In this document: piece after piece, positions 48,648-62,392 of the stretch
How the letters are laid out: each line of letters starts with the position of its first letter
Position numbering within the stretch: the first letter of the stretch is position 1
Source of the DNA: Achromobacter aegrifaciens
GTDB taxonomy: Bacteria > Pseudomonadota > Gammaproteobacteria > Burkholderiales > Burkholderiaceae_B
Assembly (NCBI RefSeq): GCF_902859735.1
Contig: NZ_CADIJY010000003.1
Coordinates: forward strand, 186,001 to 250,000
DNA: 64,000 nt
Direction: 5' to 3'
The notes under the pieces: generated by a model
What the model was told of the DNA's origin: nothing
Databases searched by the model: none
Seen by the model: only the letters and a program-made list of their open reading frames with translations
Made by a program: the position numbers and the translations under genes

Positions 48648-50737
48648 TGCCGTTTTTCAGCGGAGACACGCCCCAGCAATTCAGAGTCCGGCTGCGCCGC
48701 ATCTACGTGCTGTACACGGCGGGCTTCGCGTTGATGATCCTGTTGATGGCGCTGGCCGAGATCCTGGGCATGCCGCGCAACTGGATCGGCTATGTATTCC
48801 TGCTGGTCACGGTCAGCCTGTACGCCGGTATCGGCATCGTCTGCCGGACCTCGGATCAGGTGGAATACTACGTGGCCGGCCGGCGGGTGCCCGCGATCTA
48901 CAACGGCATGGCCACCGCCGCCGACTGGATGTCGGTGGCTTCCTTCATCGGGGTGGCCGGCACGCTCTACCTGACGGGCTACGGTGGGCTGGCCTACATC
49001 ATGGGCTGGACCGGCGGCTACGTACTGGTGGCGATGCTGCTGGCGCCTTATCTGCGCCGCTTCGGCCAATACACCATCCCCGACTTCATGGGTGCGCGCT
49101 ATGGCGGCAACATGCCGCGCCTGGCGGGCGTGGCCTGCGCCATACTCTGTTCCTTCACCTACCTGGTGGCGCAGATCTACGGCGTGGGCATCATCACCAC
49201 GCGCATGACCGGCATTTCCTTCGAGCTCGGCATCTTCGTGGCGCTGGGCGGCATGCTGGTCTGTTCGTTCCTGGGCGGCATGCGCGCGGTCACCTGGACG
49301 CAGGTGGGGCAGTACATCATCCTGGTCATTGCCTATCTGGTGCCGGTGGTCTGGCTGTCCATCAAGCACACCAACATGCCCGTGCCGCAGTTGTCGGCCG
49401 GGGTGGTGCTGCAGCAGGTCACTGAAAAAGAAATCTACCTGCAGAACGACCCGTCCGAAATCGAGGTGCGCAGGCTTTGGCAGGAGCGCGCCGACGAAAT
49501 GGGCCGCCGGATGACGGCATTGCCAGAATCCTGGACACTGGAAAAGGACAAGCTGCGCAGCCGGCTGGCGCAGTTGACGGCGAACGATGCGCCCATGGTC
49601 GAGATCCGCTCGGCCGAACGCGAGCTGGCCGGCTATCCCCCCAGCGTGGAGGAGGCGCGTGTCGCATGGGCGCAGGCCAAGGCCGCCTTCGAGGCGCGGG
49701 CGGCGCCCGCCACACCGCATGCGGAACCGTTCCCGTCCAAGGATCCGGAAGAGCAGCGCAATATGCGCGTCAACTTCCTGGCGCTGGTGCTATGCCTGAT
49801 GCTGGGCACCGCCGGCATGCCGCACATCCTGATGCGTTCATACACCACGCCTTCAGTCATCGAGGCGCGCAAATCGGTGTGCTGGTCGCTACTGTTCATC
49901 CTGCTGCTGTATTTCATGGCGCCGGCGCTGGCGCTGCTGGTGAAGTACGAGGTCTATACACAGGTGGTGGGGTCCAGCTTTCTCAGCCTGCCCAACTGGG
50001 TGCATGCCTGGAGCGCCGTCGACAGCAATCTGCTGGACGTGACCGACGTCAACCGCGACGGCATCGTGCAGTTGAGCGAAATCAGCATGGGTGCCGACGT
50101 GGTGGTGCTGGCCATGCCGGAAATCGGCGGGCTGCCCTACGTCATATCGGCCCTGGTGGCGGCGGGCGGGCTGGCTGCGGCGCTGTCCACCGCCGATGGC
50201 CTGTTGCTGACCCTGTCCAACTCCCTGTCGCACGACATGTGGTACCGCATGGTGTCGCCGCGCATGTCGGCGGCGCGCCGCGTGATGGTGTCCAAGATCC
50301 TGTTGCTGCTGGTGGCGTTCGGTGCGGCCTGGGTGGCGGCGCGCAAGCCGGCGGACATCCTGTTCATGGTGTCGGCCGCGTTTTCCTTCGCGGCTTCGTC
50401 GTTTTTCCCGGCGCTGGTCATGGGCGTGTTCTGGCGCCGAGCCAACAAATGGGGGGCGACGCTGGGCATGGCGGCGGGGCTAGCGGCGACGTTCGCCTAC
50501 ATGACGCACACGCATCCGTGGCTGCGCGAATGGGTGCTGGGCATTTCACGCACCCAGCCCGTGGACCTGTGGTGGGGCATCCAGCCGATCGCGGCGGGCG
50601 TGTTCGGCGCGCCGGTGGCATTCCTGACGATCATTGTGGTGTCCCTGCTGACGCCGCCTCCCGACCGGGCCACGCTGGCGCTGGTGGACTACCTGCGGCA
50701 TCCGGGCGCACCCAAACCGCAGGGCGAACGCGCCTAA
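48647..50737 (+). CDS. Sodium/solute symporter large subunit (SSS family, ActP/VC_2705-like)
   Basis: 696 residues, longer than typical SSS carriers (about 500-570). The core fold has the usual start (YYVAGRRVPAIYNGMATAADWMS near 67-89) and PYVISALVAAGGLAAALSTADGLLLTLSN, read in two parts, near 498-526. An extra soluble stretch of about 115 residues (roughly 255-370) interrupts the membrane core; it is charged, helical and coiled-coil-like, with conserved-looking YLQNDPSEIEVRRLW at its start. Likely substrates are acetate or other short carboxylates; not proven here. Confidence 0.88.
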   Translation: MPFFSGDTPQQFRVRLRRIYVLYTAGFALMILLMALAEILGMPRNWIGYVFLLVTVSLYAGIGIVCRTSDQVEYYVAGRRVPAIYNGMATAADWMSVASFIGVAGTLYLTGYGGLAYIMGWTGGYVLVAMLLAPYLRRFGQYTIPDFMGARYGGNMPRLAGVACAILCSFTYLVAQIYGVGIITTRMTGISFELGIFVALGGMLVCSFLGGMRAVTWTQVGQYIILVIAYLVPVVWLSIKHTNMPVPQLSAGVVLQQVTEKEIYLQNDPSEIEVRRLWQERADEMGRRMTALPESWTLEKDKLRSRLAQLTANDAPMVEIRSAERELAGYPPSVEEARVAWAQAKAAFEARAAPATPHAEPFPSKDPEEQRNMRVNFLALVLCLMLGTAGMPHILMRSYTTPSVIEARKSVCWSLLFILLLYFMAPALALLVKYEVYTQVVGSSFLSLPNWVHAWSAVDSNLLDVTDVNRDGIVQLSEISMGADVVVLAMPEIGGLPYVISALVAAGGLAAALSTADGLLLTLSNSLSHDMWYRMVSPRMSAARRVMVSKILLLLVAFGAAWVAARKPADILFMVSAAFSFAASSFFPALVMGVFWRRANKWGATLGMAAGLAATFAYMTHTHPWLREWVLGISRTQPVDLWWGIQPIAAGVFGAPVAFLTIIVVSLLTPPPDRATLALVDYLRHPGAPKPQGERA

Positions 50738-51876
50738 GGCGCTGCGCAGGCGTCGGCCTTCCGGTTTTCCGGATCGACGCAGGAAGCCCATGCCGCCGCG
50801 GGCATCGTTTGCAGCAGGGTATAGGTCTGGCCGGGCGCCCATAGCCATTGCACGCCGCCAGGCGTCTGGCCGGCGGCCTCCCAGACCCGTTTGCGTTGCG
50901 CGCTGGTCATGGGGAACTGTCCATCGTCGCCGCTTTTGCCTTTTGCCAGCACCTGGGCGGGGTCCCGCTTGGCGTCATAGATGCTGACCATGCCTGCGGC
51001 GGTCTGCTTGGGTTGCACGATGGTCCAGTCGTAGTTGTACGAATCCAGCGCTGGCGCTTTCCAGGCCGGACCGGGCAACACTAGTACGGCATAGTGGCCC
51101 GGACTTTCGCGGTAGGGCAGTCCCAGAACGGCGGGCTCGTCCGCCCACGCCGTCCGCTGGCGCAAGTAGCGCTGCGCCCTGCGGCCCTGAGCGTCATACG
51201 TCACGACTTCGAACGCGTCTTCGGATCTGTCTTGATAGGAAATCGTGCGCAACAGCCGGCCCGCCGCGTCATGCACGTAGCGGGCCATGGGCCGGGAGCG
51301 CGCCGAGCAATCGTTGGCGCCCAGCTCGGCCAGCCAGCCGTGGGCGTCGTAGCGCAGGCAGTAGCGCGCCGGCCGGTTGCGGCGGCCGTCCCATGCGCGC
51401 GAGCGCTCCTCGTAGCCAGTCAGCCGACCGGCGGCGTCATAGTAGAAGCGCGTTTCAGCGTCTGGCGGGGGCAGCTCGGCCTTGCCCGATGCGCGGGTTT
51501 CGTGGACTGCGTTGGCACTGTAACGGGCGATGCCGCACAAATGCTGGCGGCCGTCGGGGGCGCTTTCCCAGCGCAGCATCGTGACGCCGATGCGGGCGTG
51601 CGGCGCGGCGGCGTAGACGGACCAGTCCACCTGTTCGGCCCAGATGGCGGGGGAGGCGCGTCCGTCCGTGTCTATGGCGACGCCAGGCAGCCATGACCGG
51701 ATGCGCGAGCCGTCCAGCGCCAGCAAGGTATTCGTGTAGTCCAGGGAAATGTCCATCACCCTGGTGTGGCGCTGCGCGGACGCCGCCAGTGGCTCGCAGA
51801 GCGCGCTGGCCAGCCCCGGCACCATGGAAAGTGCCGTCAGCGCAAGCAGACGCAGAGAGCAATCAAAGCGCGGCAT
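50734..51876 (-). CDS. Secreted protein with YD-type repeats, unknown function
   Basis: 380 residues with a signal peptide (LLALTALSMVPGLASA). The middle (about 140-245) contains at least four units of the YD/RHS type: FYYDAAGRLTGYEE, LRYDAHGWLAEL, YVHDAAGRLLRTISY and VTYDAQGRRAQRY. It is far smaller than an RHS toxin and has no visible toxin tip. It starts inside the end of the upstream gene (14-base overlap) and its last 4 bases overlap the converging symporter gene. Probably periplasmic or exported. Confidence 0.8.
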   Translation of the reverse strand: MPRFDCSLRLLALTALSMVPGLASALCEPLAASAQRHTRVMDISLDYTNTLLALDGSRIRSWLPGVAIDTDGRASPAIWAEQVDWSVYAAAPHARIGVTMLRWESAPDGRQHLCGIARYSANAVHETRASGKAELPPPDAETRFYYDAAGRLTGYEERSRAWDGRRNRPARYCLRYDAHGWLAELGANDCSARSRPMARYVHDAAGRLLRTISYQDRSEDAFEVVTYDAQGRRAQRYLRQRTAWADEPAVLGLPYRESPGHYAVLVLPGPAWKAPALDSYNYDWTIVQPKQTAAGMVSIYDAKRDPAQVLAKGKSGDDGQFPMTSAQRKRVWEAAGQTPGGVQWLWAPGQTYTLLQTMPAAAWASCVDPENRKADACAAP

Positions 51877-52510
51877 TGTGCAGGTAGGCGATCAGCCCCC
51901 AGAGTTCGCTGCTGACGCCGCCCAGGCGCAAGGCGTTGTCGCGGGTGTCCATCAGCAGGAAGGGGTAGGCGTTGCGTTCCAGCTTGCCCGGAGGAGGTAG
52001 TCGGTAAGGCGTGAAGTGCTCGCCCGACAGCAGGTAGGTATTGGTCATGTCGCCGACATCCACATGCAGGTACCAGACGGTCAGCTCCGCGACGTTCAGG
52101 GCAGCATCCGCTTCCGGATACAGGCCGCCCTGGCCGGCGGGGATGGCACTGTCCAGCACGGCCATGAGCACGGCGCGCGGGCCAGGCTTCGGAAAGTTTG
52201 CGCCTTCACCGCCGCGCTGCGTGAACGCCTGGCGGATGAATCCCGCGCCGCGTGAGCCGGGCACCACCGTGCGGGCGAACATCGCCTCCAACTGGGCTTG
52301 CGACAAGGGGCCGGGCGTAGCGGACAACTGGTCCAGGTCCTGCTTGAAAGCGCTCAGCCAGGTGCGGTAGCGCACGAGCTCAGCCGCGCGGTTGCACTCC
52401 TGGGCCCAGGCATTGCCGGCCGGCAGCAAGCCCAGACAGCCCAGGCACAGCCAGGCCGCCAGCCAGCGGCGGATCCGGGAACTCGCCGTGGACCCGTCGC
52501 GGGGCTTCAA
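51863..52510 (-). CDS. Secreted hypothetical protein with a TTG start
   Basis: 215 residues. No ATG or GTG precedes the signal peptide in frame; the TTG at 52510 overlaps the emrE stop (TTGA), which fits translational coupling. The signal region RRWLAAWLCLGCLGLLPAGNAWA is followed by ECNRAAELVRYRTWLSAFK. Later parts (ARTVVPGSRGAGFIRQAF, VWYLHVDVGDMTNTYLLSGEHFTPYRLPP) are not a family I can name. It is coupled to the YD-repeat gene after it. Confidence 0.7.
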   Translation of the reverse strand: MKPRDGSTASSRIRRWLAAWLCLGCLGLLPAGNAWAQECNRAAELVRYRTWLSAFKQDLDQLSATPGPLSQAQLEAMFARTVVPGSRGAGFIRQAFTQRGGEGANFPKPGPRAVLMAVLDSAIPAGQGGLYPEADAALNVAELTVWYLHVDVGDMTNTYLLSGEHFTPYRLPPPGKLERNAYPFLLMDTRDNALRLGGVSSELWGLIAYLHNAAL

Positions 52511-52832
52511 TGCGAAACGGATTTCGAGAACACGTTCATCACCACCACGCCGGCGATGATGAGGCCGATGCCGATGAGCGCGGGCGTGTCCAGGTGCTGC
52601 TTGAACAGCACCGCGCCCACGATGGATATCAGCACGATACCCACGCCGGACCAGATGGCGTAGGCGATGCCCACCGGTATCTCGCGCAGGGTCAGCGACA
52701 GGAAGTAGAACGAGATCAGATAGCCGAACACCGTCACGATGGACGGCGCCAGGCGGGTGAAGCCTTCGGACCCCTTGAGCGCGCTGGTCGCGAAGATCTC
52801 GGCGATGATCGCTATGCCCAGATAGAGCCACT

Positions 52833-52836
<4 letters not shown>
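52507..52836 (-). CDS. emrE: Small multidrug resistance transporter, EmrE-like
   Basis: 109 residues with four membrane helices. The proton/substrate glutamate is Glu13 in AIIAEIFAT, and GIAYAIWSGVGIVLIS near 57-72 is nearly the EmrE sequence. It exchanges protons for cationic drugs such as quaternary ammonium compounds at the inner membrane. The start overlaps the Smr-gene stop as ATGA, and its stop overlaps the next start, so it sits in a tightly coupled chain. Confidence 0.92.
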
Positions 52837-54459
<1,623 letters not shown>

Positions 54460-54480
54460 TTAGGTTAACGCCCAATTATA

Positions 54481-56874
54481 ATGAGCCGCATGCCGCGTAT
54501 CTCGACTGCTTCTCCGCGCGCCTCGCGCAATACCCGTAACGGGCCTTCCCCCCTGCAGACGCGCTTGTCCGCTCTGCTGCGCGAAGCCCGCTGGATCCTC
54601 TTCGCCGCCCTGGCGGCCTGGCTGACGCTGGTGCTGGCCACCTGGAATGCGGCCGACCCTGGCTGGTCGCATTCCGTCCCCGCCGGCGCCATCCACAACA
54701 AGGGCGGGACCCTGGGCGCCTATCTGGCGGACATCCTGCTCTATCTGTTCGGCTTTTCCGCCTGGTGGTGGGTAATTTTGCTGCTGCACCGGGTGCGCGC
54801 GGGCTACCGCCGCCTGGCCAGCCATCTTCGCGTTACCAATAGTAAGCAGCCGGAAGTGTTGCCCCGCGTCCACTGGGAAGAGGGCATCGGTTTCTTTCTG
54901 CTGCTGGTGGGGTCGCTGGGCATGGAAGCCCTGCGCCTGGCCAGCCGCGGCACGCATCTGCCCGGCGCCTCCGAGAACACCAGCGGCGCCGGCGGCGTGA
55001 TCGGCCAGACGCTGGCCGACCTGATCGGCCGCAGCATCGGTTTCACTGGCAGCACGCTGGCCTTTCTGGTCATGCTGGCCATCGGCCTGAGCCTGTTCTT
55101 CTCGTTTTCCTGGCTGTCCATCGCCGAACGCGTGGGCTCGTGGCTGGAGGGCCTGGTGCGTCGCGTGCGCGACTCCTACGCCGCCCGCGAAGACCGCAAG
55201 GTCGGCGAGGTCGCCAAGGCCGTGCGCACCGAACAGGTCGTGGCCAAGCAGGAAAAGCTGGTCCACGAGCAGCCGGTGCGGATCGAACCCGCCATTACCG
55301 TGGTGCCCAAGTCCGAACGCGTTGAAAAGGAAAAGCAGCAATCGCTGTTCTTCGCGCCCTCGGGCGGCGCCGAAGGCGATCTGCCCGCGATCAGCCTGCT
55401 GGATCCACCCCTGGCCAACCAGGAAACGGTGTCGGCCGAAACCATTGAATTCACTTCGCGCCTGATCGAAAAGAAGCTGGCCGACTTTGGCGTGTCGGTC
55501 ACCGTGGTGGCGGCGCAGGCCGGCCCGGTCATCACGCGCTACGAAATCGAGCCCGCCACGGGCGTGAAGGGCAGCCAGATCGTCAACCTGGCCAAGGACC
55601 TGGCGCGCGCGCTCAGCCTGGTCAGCATCCGGGTGGTGGAAACCATTCCGGGCAAGAACCTGATGGGCCTGGAACTGCCCAACCCGCGCCGCCAGATGGT
55701 GCGCCTGTCCGAGATCCTGGGTTCGCAGACCTACCACGCCAGCCATTCCGTCGTGACGATGGCGCTGGGCAAGGACATCGCCGGCAATCCGGTGGTGGCC
55801 GACCTGGCCAAGATGCCCCACCTGCTGGTGGCGGGCACGACCGGTTCGGGCAAGTCCGTGGGGATCAACGCCATGATCCTGTCGCTGCTGTACAAGGCGG
55901 ACGCGTCCCACACCCGGCTGATCCTGATTGATCCGAAGATGCTCGAAATGAGCGTCTACGAAGGCATTCCGCATCTGCTGGCGCCGGTGGTCACCGACAT
56001 GCGCCAGGCCTCCAACGCGCTGAACTGGTGCGTGGGCGAAATGGAAAAGCGCTACCGCCTGATGAGCAAGATGGGCGTGCGCAACCTGGCGGGCTACAAC
56101 ACCAAGATCCGCGACGCCATCAAGCGCGAGGAACCCATTCCGAATCCGTTCTCGCTGACGCCGGACGCGCCGGAGCCGCTGTCGCCGCTGCCCACCATCG
56201 TGGTGGTCATCGACGAACTCGCCGACCTGATGATGGTGGTGGGCAAGAAGATCGAAGAGCTGATCGCCCGCCTGGCGCAGAAGGCGCGCGCCGCCGGCAT
56301 CCACCTCATCCTGGCCACGCAGCGTCCCAGCGTCGACGTCATCACCGGCCTGATCAAGGCCAACATCCCGACGCGCATCGCGTTCCAGGTGTCGTCCAAG
56401 ATCGACTCGCGCACCATTCTGGATCAGATGGGCGCCGAAACCCTGCTGGGCCAGGGCGACATGCTTTACATGCCGCCGGGCACCGGCCTGCCGGTACGCG
56501 TGCACGGCGCGTTCTGCAGCGATGACGAAGTGCACCGCGTGGTGGAAAGCCTCAAGGCGCAGGGCGAACCCAACTACATCGAAGGCCTGCTGGAAGGCGG
56601 CCTGGACGGGGATGCGGGCGAAGGCGCCAGCAGCGTCACCGGCATCGGCGGCGACGCCGAATCCGACCCGATGTACGACCAGGCTTGCGAAGTGGTGCTC
56701 AAGCACCGCCGCGCGTCCATTTCGCTGGTGCAGCGCCACCTGCGCATTGGTTACAACCGTGCTGCCCGGTTACTGGAGCAGATGGAGCAATCGGGTATGG
56801 TGTCGGCGATGCAGTCCAATGGCAACCGCGAGATCCTGGTTCCCGCAGCCGCCGCCGCCCGAGAGGAAGCTTGA
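54481..56874 (+). CDS. ftsK: DNA translocase FtsK
   Basis: 797 residues. Four or so membrane segments fill the first 210; a linker of about 90 residues is short for the family; the motor domain has Walker [12 protein letters not shown] near 451-461 and Walker [15 protein letters not shown] near 570-583. The C-terminal gamma winged helix ([24 protein letters not shown], read in parts) recognises KOPS. It pumps DNA at the division septum for XerCD recombination. Its stop overlaps the lolA start. Confidence 0.96.
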   Translation: MSRMPRISTASPRASRNTRNGPSPLQTRLSALLREARWILFAALAAWLTLVLATWNAADPGWSHSVPAGAIHNKGGTLGAYLADILLYLFGFSAWWWVILLLHRVRAGYRRLASHLRVTNSKQPEVLPRVHWEEGIGFFLLLVGSLGMEALRLASRGTHLPGASENTSGAGGVIGQTLADLIGRSIGFTGSTLAFLVMLAIGLSLFFSFSWLSIAERVGSWLEGLVRRVRDSYAAREDRKVGEVAKAVRTEQVVAKQEKLVHEQPVRIEPAITVVPKSERVEKEKQQSLFFAPSGGAEGDLPAISLLDPPLANQETVSAETIEFTSRLIEKKLADFGVSVTVVAAQAGPVITRYEIEPATGVKGSQIVNLAKDLARALSLVSIRVVETIPGKNLMGLELPNPRRQMVRLSEILGSQTYHASHSVVTMALGKDIAGNPVVADLAKMPHLLVAGTTGSGKSVGINAMILSLLYKADASHTRLILIDPKMLEMSVYEGIPHLLAPVVTDMRQASNALNWCVGEMEKRYRLMSKMGVRNLAGYNTKIRDAIKREEPIPNPFSLTPDAPEPLSPLPTIVVVIDELADLMMVVGKKIEELIARLAQKARAAGIHLILATQRPSVDVITGLIKANIPTRIAFQVSSKIDSRTILDQMGAETLLGQGDMLYMPPGTGLPVRVHGAFCSDDEVHRVVESLKAQGEPNYIEGLLEGGLDGDAGEGASSVTGIGGDAESDPMYDQACEVVLKHRRASISLVQRHLRIGYNRAARLLEQMEQSGMVSAMQSNGNREILVPAAAAAREEA

Positions 56875-57497
56875 TGAAGATGTTCCGCCGACTGGCCGCC
56901 GTGGCGGCCCTGAGCCTGGCGCCCGCCATGGTGTTTGCCGCCAGCGCGCAGGAGCAGCTGCGCGCTTTCGTGGCCACGGTGACCTCGGCCACCGGCTCGT
57001 TCTCGCAGTACACGGTGAACAATCAGGGCCGCACGCAGCCCGCCCAGACCGGCGTGTTCTCGTTCCAGCGTCCCGGCAAGTTCAAGTGGGCGGTGCAGAA
57101 GCCCTATGAGCAACTGGTGATCTCGGATGGCCGCCAGGTATTCCAGTTCGATCCGGACCTGGCCCAGGTCACCGAACGCAAGGTCGATGCCGCCATCGGC
57201 ACCTCGCCCGCCGCCATCCTGTTCGGCTCGGGGTCGCTGGAGCAGTCGTTCGACGTTTCGGCCCTGCCGTCCAAGGATGGGATCGATTGGCTGCGGGCCA
57301 AGCCGCGCACCGCCGATGCGGGCTTTTCGCGCGTGGACATCGGCATGAAGGACAACCTGCCGGTGCGCGTGGAGCTGCTGGATTCATTTGGCCAGACCAC
57401 CCGCGTGGATCTGTCCGGCATTGCCGCCAATCCGCAGCTGCCGGCCAAGGAATTCCAGTTCGTCGCGCCCAAGGGTGTTGATGTCGTGAAGATGTGA
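56874..57497 (+). CDS. lolA: Outer-membrane lipoprotein carrier protein LolA
   Basis: 207 residues from ATG 56874, overlapping the ftsK stop as TGATG. A signal peptide ends near [10 protein letters not shown]. The half-barrel LolA fold shows [13 protein letters not shown]-like and [25 protein letters not shown], read in parts, near 60-85, and [28 protein letters not shown] near the end. It carries lipoproteins across the periplasm. The ftsK-lolA pair is common in proteobacteria. Confidence 0.95.
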   Translation: MKMFRRLAAVAALSLAPAMVFAASAQEQLRAFVATVTSATGSFSQYTVNNQGRTQPAQTGVFSFQRPGKFKWAVQKPYEQLVISDGRQVFQFDPDLAQVTERKVDAAIGTSPAAILFGSGSLEQSFDVSALPSKDGIDWLRAKPRTADAGFSRVDIGMKDNLPVRVELLDSFGQTTRVDLSGIAANPQLPAKEFQFVAPKGVDVVKM

Positions 57498-57525
57498 AAA
57501 AAGCCTGGCAACGCCAGGCTTTTTC
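57497..57525. terminator. Terminator between lolA and the RidA gene
   Basis: AAAAAGCCTGG, a small loop and CCAGGCTTTTT give a hairpin with A-run and T-run, placed between the converging lolA and ridA genes, so it may serve both. Confidence 0.9.
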
Positions 57526-57540
57526 TTGTGTGGTGTCCGC

Positions 57541-57954
57541 TTAGGGACGCTTGTACGCGATGCAGTCGACCTCGACCTTGGCGTCGACCACCAGCGACGA
57601 CTGCACGCAGGCCCGCGCCGGCGGGTTCTCGCCGAAGTATTCCTTGAACACCTTGTTGAACGACGCGAAGTCGCGCGCGTCGTCCAGCCACACGCCGCAG
57701 CGCACGACGTGTTCGGGGCCGTAGCCGGCTTCCTTCAGGATGGCCAGCACCTGCTGAATGGCCTTGTGCGATTGGGTCACGATGCCGCCTTCGACGACTT
57801 CGCCGTTGTCCATCGGCACCTGGCCGGACACGTGCAGCCAGCCGTCGGCCGCGACCGCGCGGGCAAAGGGCATGTGCGAGCCGCCCTGGCCCGTGCCGCC
57901 GGCGACGCCGTAGCGGGTGATGCCGTTGCTGTCGGCGGTGGGAGCATTGCTCAT
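57541..57954 (-). CDS. RidA-family enamine/imine deaminase
   Basis: 137 residues, the family length. GGTGQGGSHMPFARAV near 20, the substrate-arginine block PPARACVQSSLVVDAKVEVDCIAY near 108-133. RidA proteins hydrolyse reactive imines made when enzymes deaminate amino acids. It ends a run of genes for peptide uptake and a D-aminoacylase-type enzyme, where D-amino acid breakdown would create imines. That link is inference. Confidence 0.92.
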   Translation of the reverse strand: MSNAPTADSNGITRYGVAGGTGQGGSHMPFARAVAADGWLHVSGQVPMDNGEVVEGGIVTQSHKAIQQVLAILKEAGYGPEHVVRCGVWLDDARDFASFNKVFKEYFGENPPARACVQSSLVVDAKVEVDCIAYKRP

Positions 57955-58007
57955 GGTTCTCTCCTTGAAATGAATGGCCGGTTTTGCACCGGGATTTCGC
58001 CCGTTGC

Positions 58008-59462
58008 TTACTGGAAGTTCTTGCGCAGGTCGCCACTGCGCGGCAGCCAGCGGCCGGCGCGGTCGCCGGTGGCCTCGCCCTGGCGATAGGACAGGGCGCC
58101 ATTGACCCAGACCGCCTCGATGCCAGCGGCAGTCTGCACCGGCGCGGCGAAGGTGGCGCGGTCGATGACCGTGGCCGGATCGAACAGCACCAGGTCCGCG
58201 TGGTAGCCCTCGCGCACCAATCCGCGCTCGGCCAGGCCGAAGCGGGCGGCGGACAGGCCCGTCATCTTGTGCACGGCCTCCGTCAGCGGGAACAGCCCCA
58301 CGTCGCGGCTGTAGTGGCCGAGCACGCGCGGGAATGCGCCCCAGAGCCGGGGGTGAGGCATGGGATCGTTGGGCAGGCCGTCGGAGCCCACCATGGTGAG
58401 CCGGTGCGACAGCACGCGGCGCACGTCGTCTTCATGCATGTTGTGGTACACGGCGCCGGCCGGCTGCAGGCGCGCGGCCGTTTCGAGCAGGCTCAGGCCC
58501 CAGTCGGCGGCAATGTCGGCCAGCTTGCGGCGGGCCTGCTCCGGATGCGGCACGGACCAGGTGATGTCGATGTCGAACTCGTCCGTGACCTGCTTCAGGT
58601 CCAGGGTCGAGGAGCTGGCGGAGTAGGGGTAGCAGTCGCAGCCCACGTGTTGCAGGCGGCCGGCGGTCTCGAGCGCGGACAGCACTTCTTTCGTGCGGCC
58701 CCAGTTGCCGGCGCCGGCGCATTTCAGGTGCGACACCACCACCGGCACGCGGGCATGCTGGCCGATGTCGAAGGCTTCCTGCATGGCCTCCAGGATGGCG
58801 GCGAACTCCGAGCGCAGATGGGTGGTGTAGAGCGCGCCGAATTCATCCAGCGCCTCGGCAAGCAGCTTGACCTCTTCGGTGTCCGCGTCGAACGCGGAGG
58901 CATAGGCCAGGCCGGTGCTCAGGCCGATGGCGCCATGGGCCAGCGCGTCGCGCAGCTGCTCGCGCATGGCCAGCACTTCCTCGCGAGTGGCGGCGCGGTC
59001 GAGCCGGTCCATGTGGTTGCTGCGCAGGGCGGTGTGGCCGACCAGCGCGGCCACGTTCACGGCGGGGCGCGCGGCCTCGATGGCGCGGGTGTAGTCCGCG
59101 AAGGTGGGGTAGCTGAAGTCCGCGCGGGCGCCCAGCAGGTTCATCGGGTCCGGCGGTTCGCCGCGCAGGGCCACGGGCGACGCGCTGATGCCGCAATTGC
59201 CCACCACCACGGTGGTCACGCCCTGGGACAGCTTGGGCAGCATGTCCGGCGTGCGGATGACGTTGGTGTCGTCATGCGTGTGCACGTCGATGAAACCCGG
59301 GGCCAGCGCCAGGCGGGTGCCATCGATGATCTTGCGCGCCGCCGCGCCGGGCAGGTCGCCGATGGCCGCGATGCGGCCGTCGGCCAGCGCCACGCTGGCG
59401 CGGTAGGCGGGTTCGCCGGTGCCGTCCAGGACCAGCACATTGCCTATGAGGGTGTCGTACAT
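58008..59462 (-). CDS. N-acyl-D-amino-acid deacylase (D-aminoacylase family)
   Basis: 484 residues of the amidohydrolase superfamily. Metal ligands His61-Thr-His63 in GFIDVHTHDD; VVVGNCGISASPVALRG near 110 contains the Cys typical of D-aminoacylases; VVSHLKCAGAGNWGR near 240 and MVGSDGLPNDPMPHPRLWGAFPR, read in parts, near 365 hold the remaining ligands. It removes acyl groups from N-acyl-D-amino acids, or acts on related D-configured amides. It lies 53 bases before ridA and 13 after the RpiR gene. Confidence 0.9.
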   Translation of the reverse strand: MYDTLIGNVLVLDGTGEPAYRASVALADGRIAAIGDLPGAAARKIIDGTRLALAPGFIDVHTHDDTNVIRTPDMLPKLSQGVTTVVVGNCGISASPVALRGEPPDPMNLLGARADFSYPTFADYTRAIEAARPAVNVAALVGHTALRSNHMDRLDRAATREEVLAMREQLRDALAHGAIGLSTGLAYASAFDADTEEVKLLAEALDEFGALYTTHLRSEFAAILEAMQEAFDIGQHARVPVVVSHLKCAGAGNWGRTKEVLSALETAGRLQHVGCDCYPYSASSSTLDLKQVTDEFDIDITWSVPHPEQARRKLADIAADWGLSLLETAARLQPAGAVYHNMHEDDVRRVLSHRLTMVGSDGLPNDPMPHPRLWGAFPRVLGHYSRDVGLFPLTEAVHKMTGLSAARFGLAERGLVREGYHADLVLFDPATVIDRATFAAPVQTAAGIEAVWVNGALSYRQGEATGDRAGRWLPRSGDLRKNFQ

Positions 59463-59475
59463 CTTGTGTTCCAGT

Positions 59476-60348
59476 TCAATCGCCCAGCGGCAGGCGGTTT
59501 GGACCGCCGCGGTGTTCGTCCAGCGCCAGCTTGATGCGGCGCAGGCGCTCCCGGTTTTCTTCTTGGTTCAGCATGGCCAGTTCGGTCGAGAGCAGGTCTA
59601 TGGCCAGCATCATCGCGTAGCGCGATGCCGAGGGCTTGTAGATGAAGTCGGTTTCGTCGGTGCGGATGGGCAGCACCACGTCGGCCAGTTCAGCCAGGGC
59701 GGAGGTGGCGTCGGTGATGGCGACGATGCGCGCCTGGTACTGCTTGACGATGCGGGCCGCGCCCACGATTTCCGGCGTGAGGCCCGAGGCCGACAGGATC
59801 AGCACCGCGTCGCGTTCGTCCAGCGTGGCCGCGACCATGCGCAGCAGCACCGCATCGCTGTACACGGCAATGGGATAGCCCAGGCGCACCAGGCGCGACT
59901 GCACTTCCTGCGCCAGCACGGCCGACGCGCCGCCCATGCCGAAGACGTAGATCATGCGCGCGCCGTCCACAATGCCGGCGGCCGCCTCGAACAGTTGCTC
60001 GGTGAAGTTGGGCAGGTGGGCGCGCAGCGTGCTTTCGATGTCGGCGTAGATGCGGGCGTAGAAGGTGCTTTCCTCGGTTGGCGCGCTGGGGTCCAGGAAG
60101 CGGCTGCCCACTGTGCTGGCCTGGGCCAGCTTGAGCTTCAGGTCGCGGGTGTCGTCGCAGCCGACCGTGCGCGCGAAGCGCGAGATGGTGGCGATGCTGA
60201 CGCCGGCCTTGGCCGCCAGCTGGTCGACGGTGGCGCTGGCGCCCCAGATGATGTCGTCCAGGATGGCGTCGGCGACCTTGCGTTCGGTCACGCTCAGCGA
60301 GTCCCGCCGACTGCGTATCTGGAAGACGATGTCGCGGATGATGTTCAT
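59476..60348 (-). CDS. MurR/RpiR-family transcriptional regulator
   Basis: 290 residues. N-terminal helix-turn-helix of the RpiR type (LSVTERKVADAILDDIIWGASATVDQLAAKAGVSIATISRFARTVGC, read in parts, residues about 18-65). The C-terminal SIS domain near 120-260 (IYVFGMGGASAVLAQEVQSRL, ILSASGLTPEIVGAARI) binds phosphosugars or similar ligands. Embedded between the transporter and the deacylase gene, it is probably the local regulator. Confidence 0.9.
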   Translation of the reverse strand: MNIIRDIVFQIRSRRDSLSVTERKVADAILDDIIWGASATVDQLAAKAGVSIATISRFARTVGCDDTRDLKLKLAQASTVGSRFLDPSAPTEESTFYARIYADIESTLRAHLPNFTEQLFEAAAGIVDGARMIYVFGMGGASAVLAQEVQSRLVRLGYPIAVYSDAVLLRMVAATLDERDAVLILSASGLTPEIVGAARIVKQYQARIVAITDATSALAELADVVLPIRTDETDFIYKPSASRYAMMLAIDLLSTELAMLNQEENRERLRRIKLALDEHRGGPNRLPLGD

Positions 60349-60384
60349 GTGGGCTTCCTGGATCTGTTCTGGACTGGGCGGTTA

Positions 60385-62390
<2,006 letters not shown>

Positions 62391-62392
62391 GA

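Noticed and set aside
54460-56739. 759-codon open frame antisense to ftsK
   Set aside because: A shadow of biased codon use in ftsK; the His/Gln/Gly-rich composition is not protein-like.
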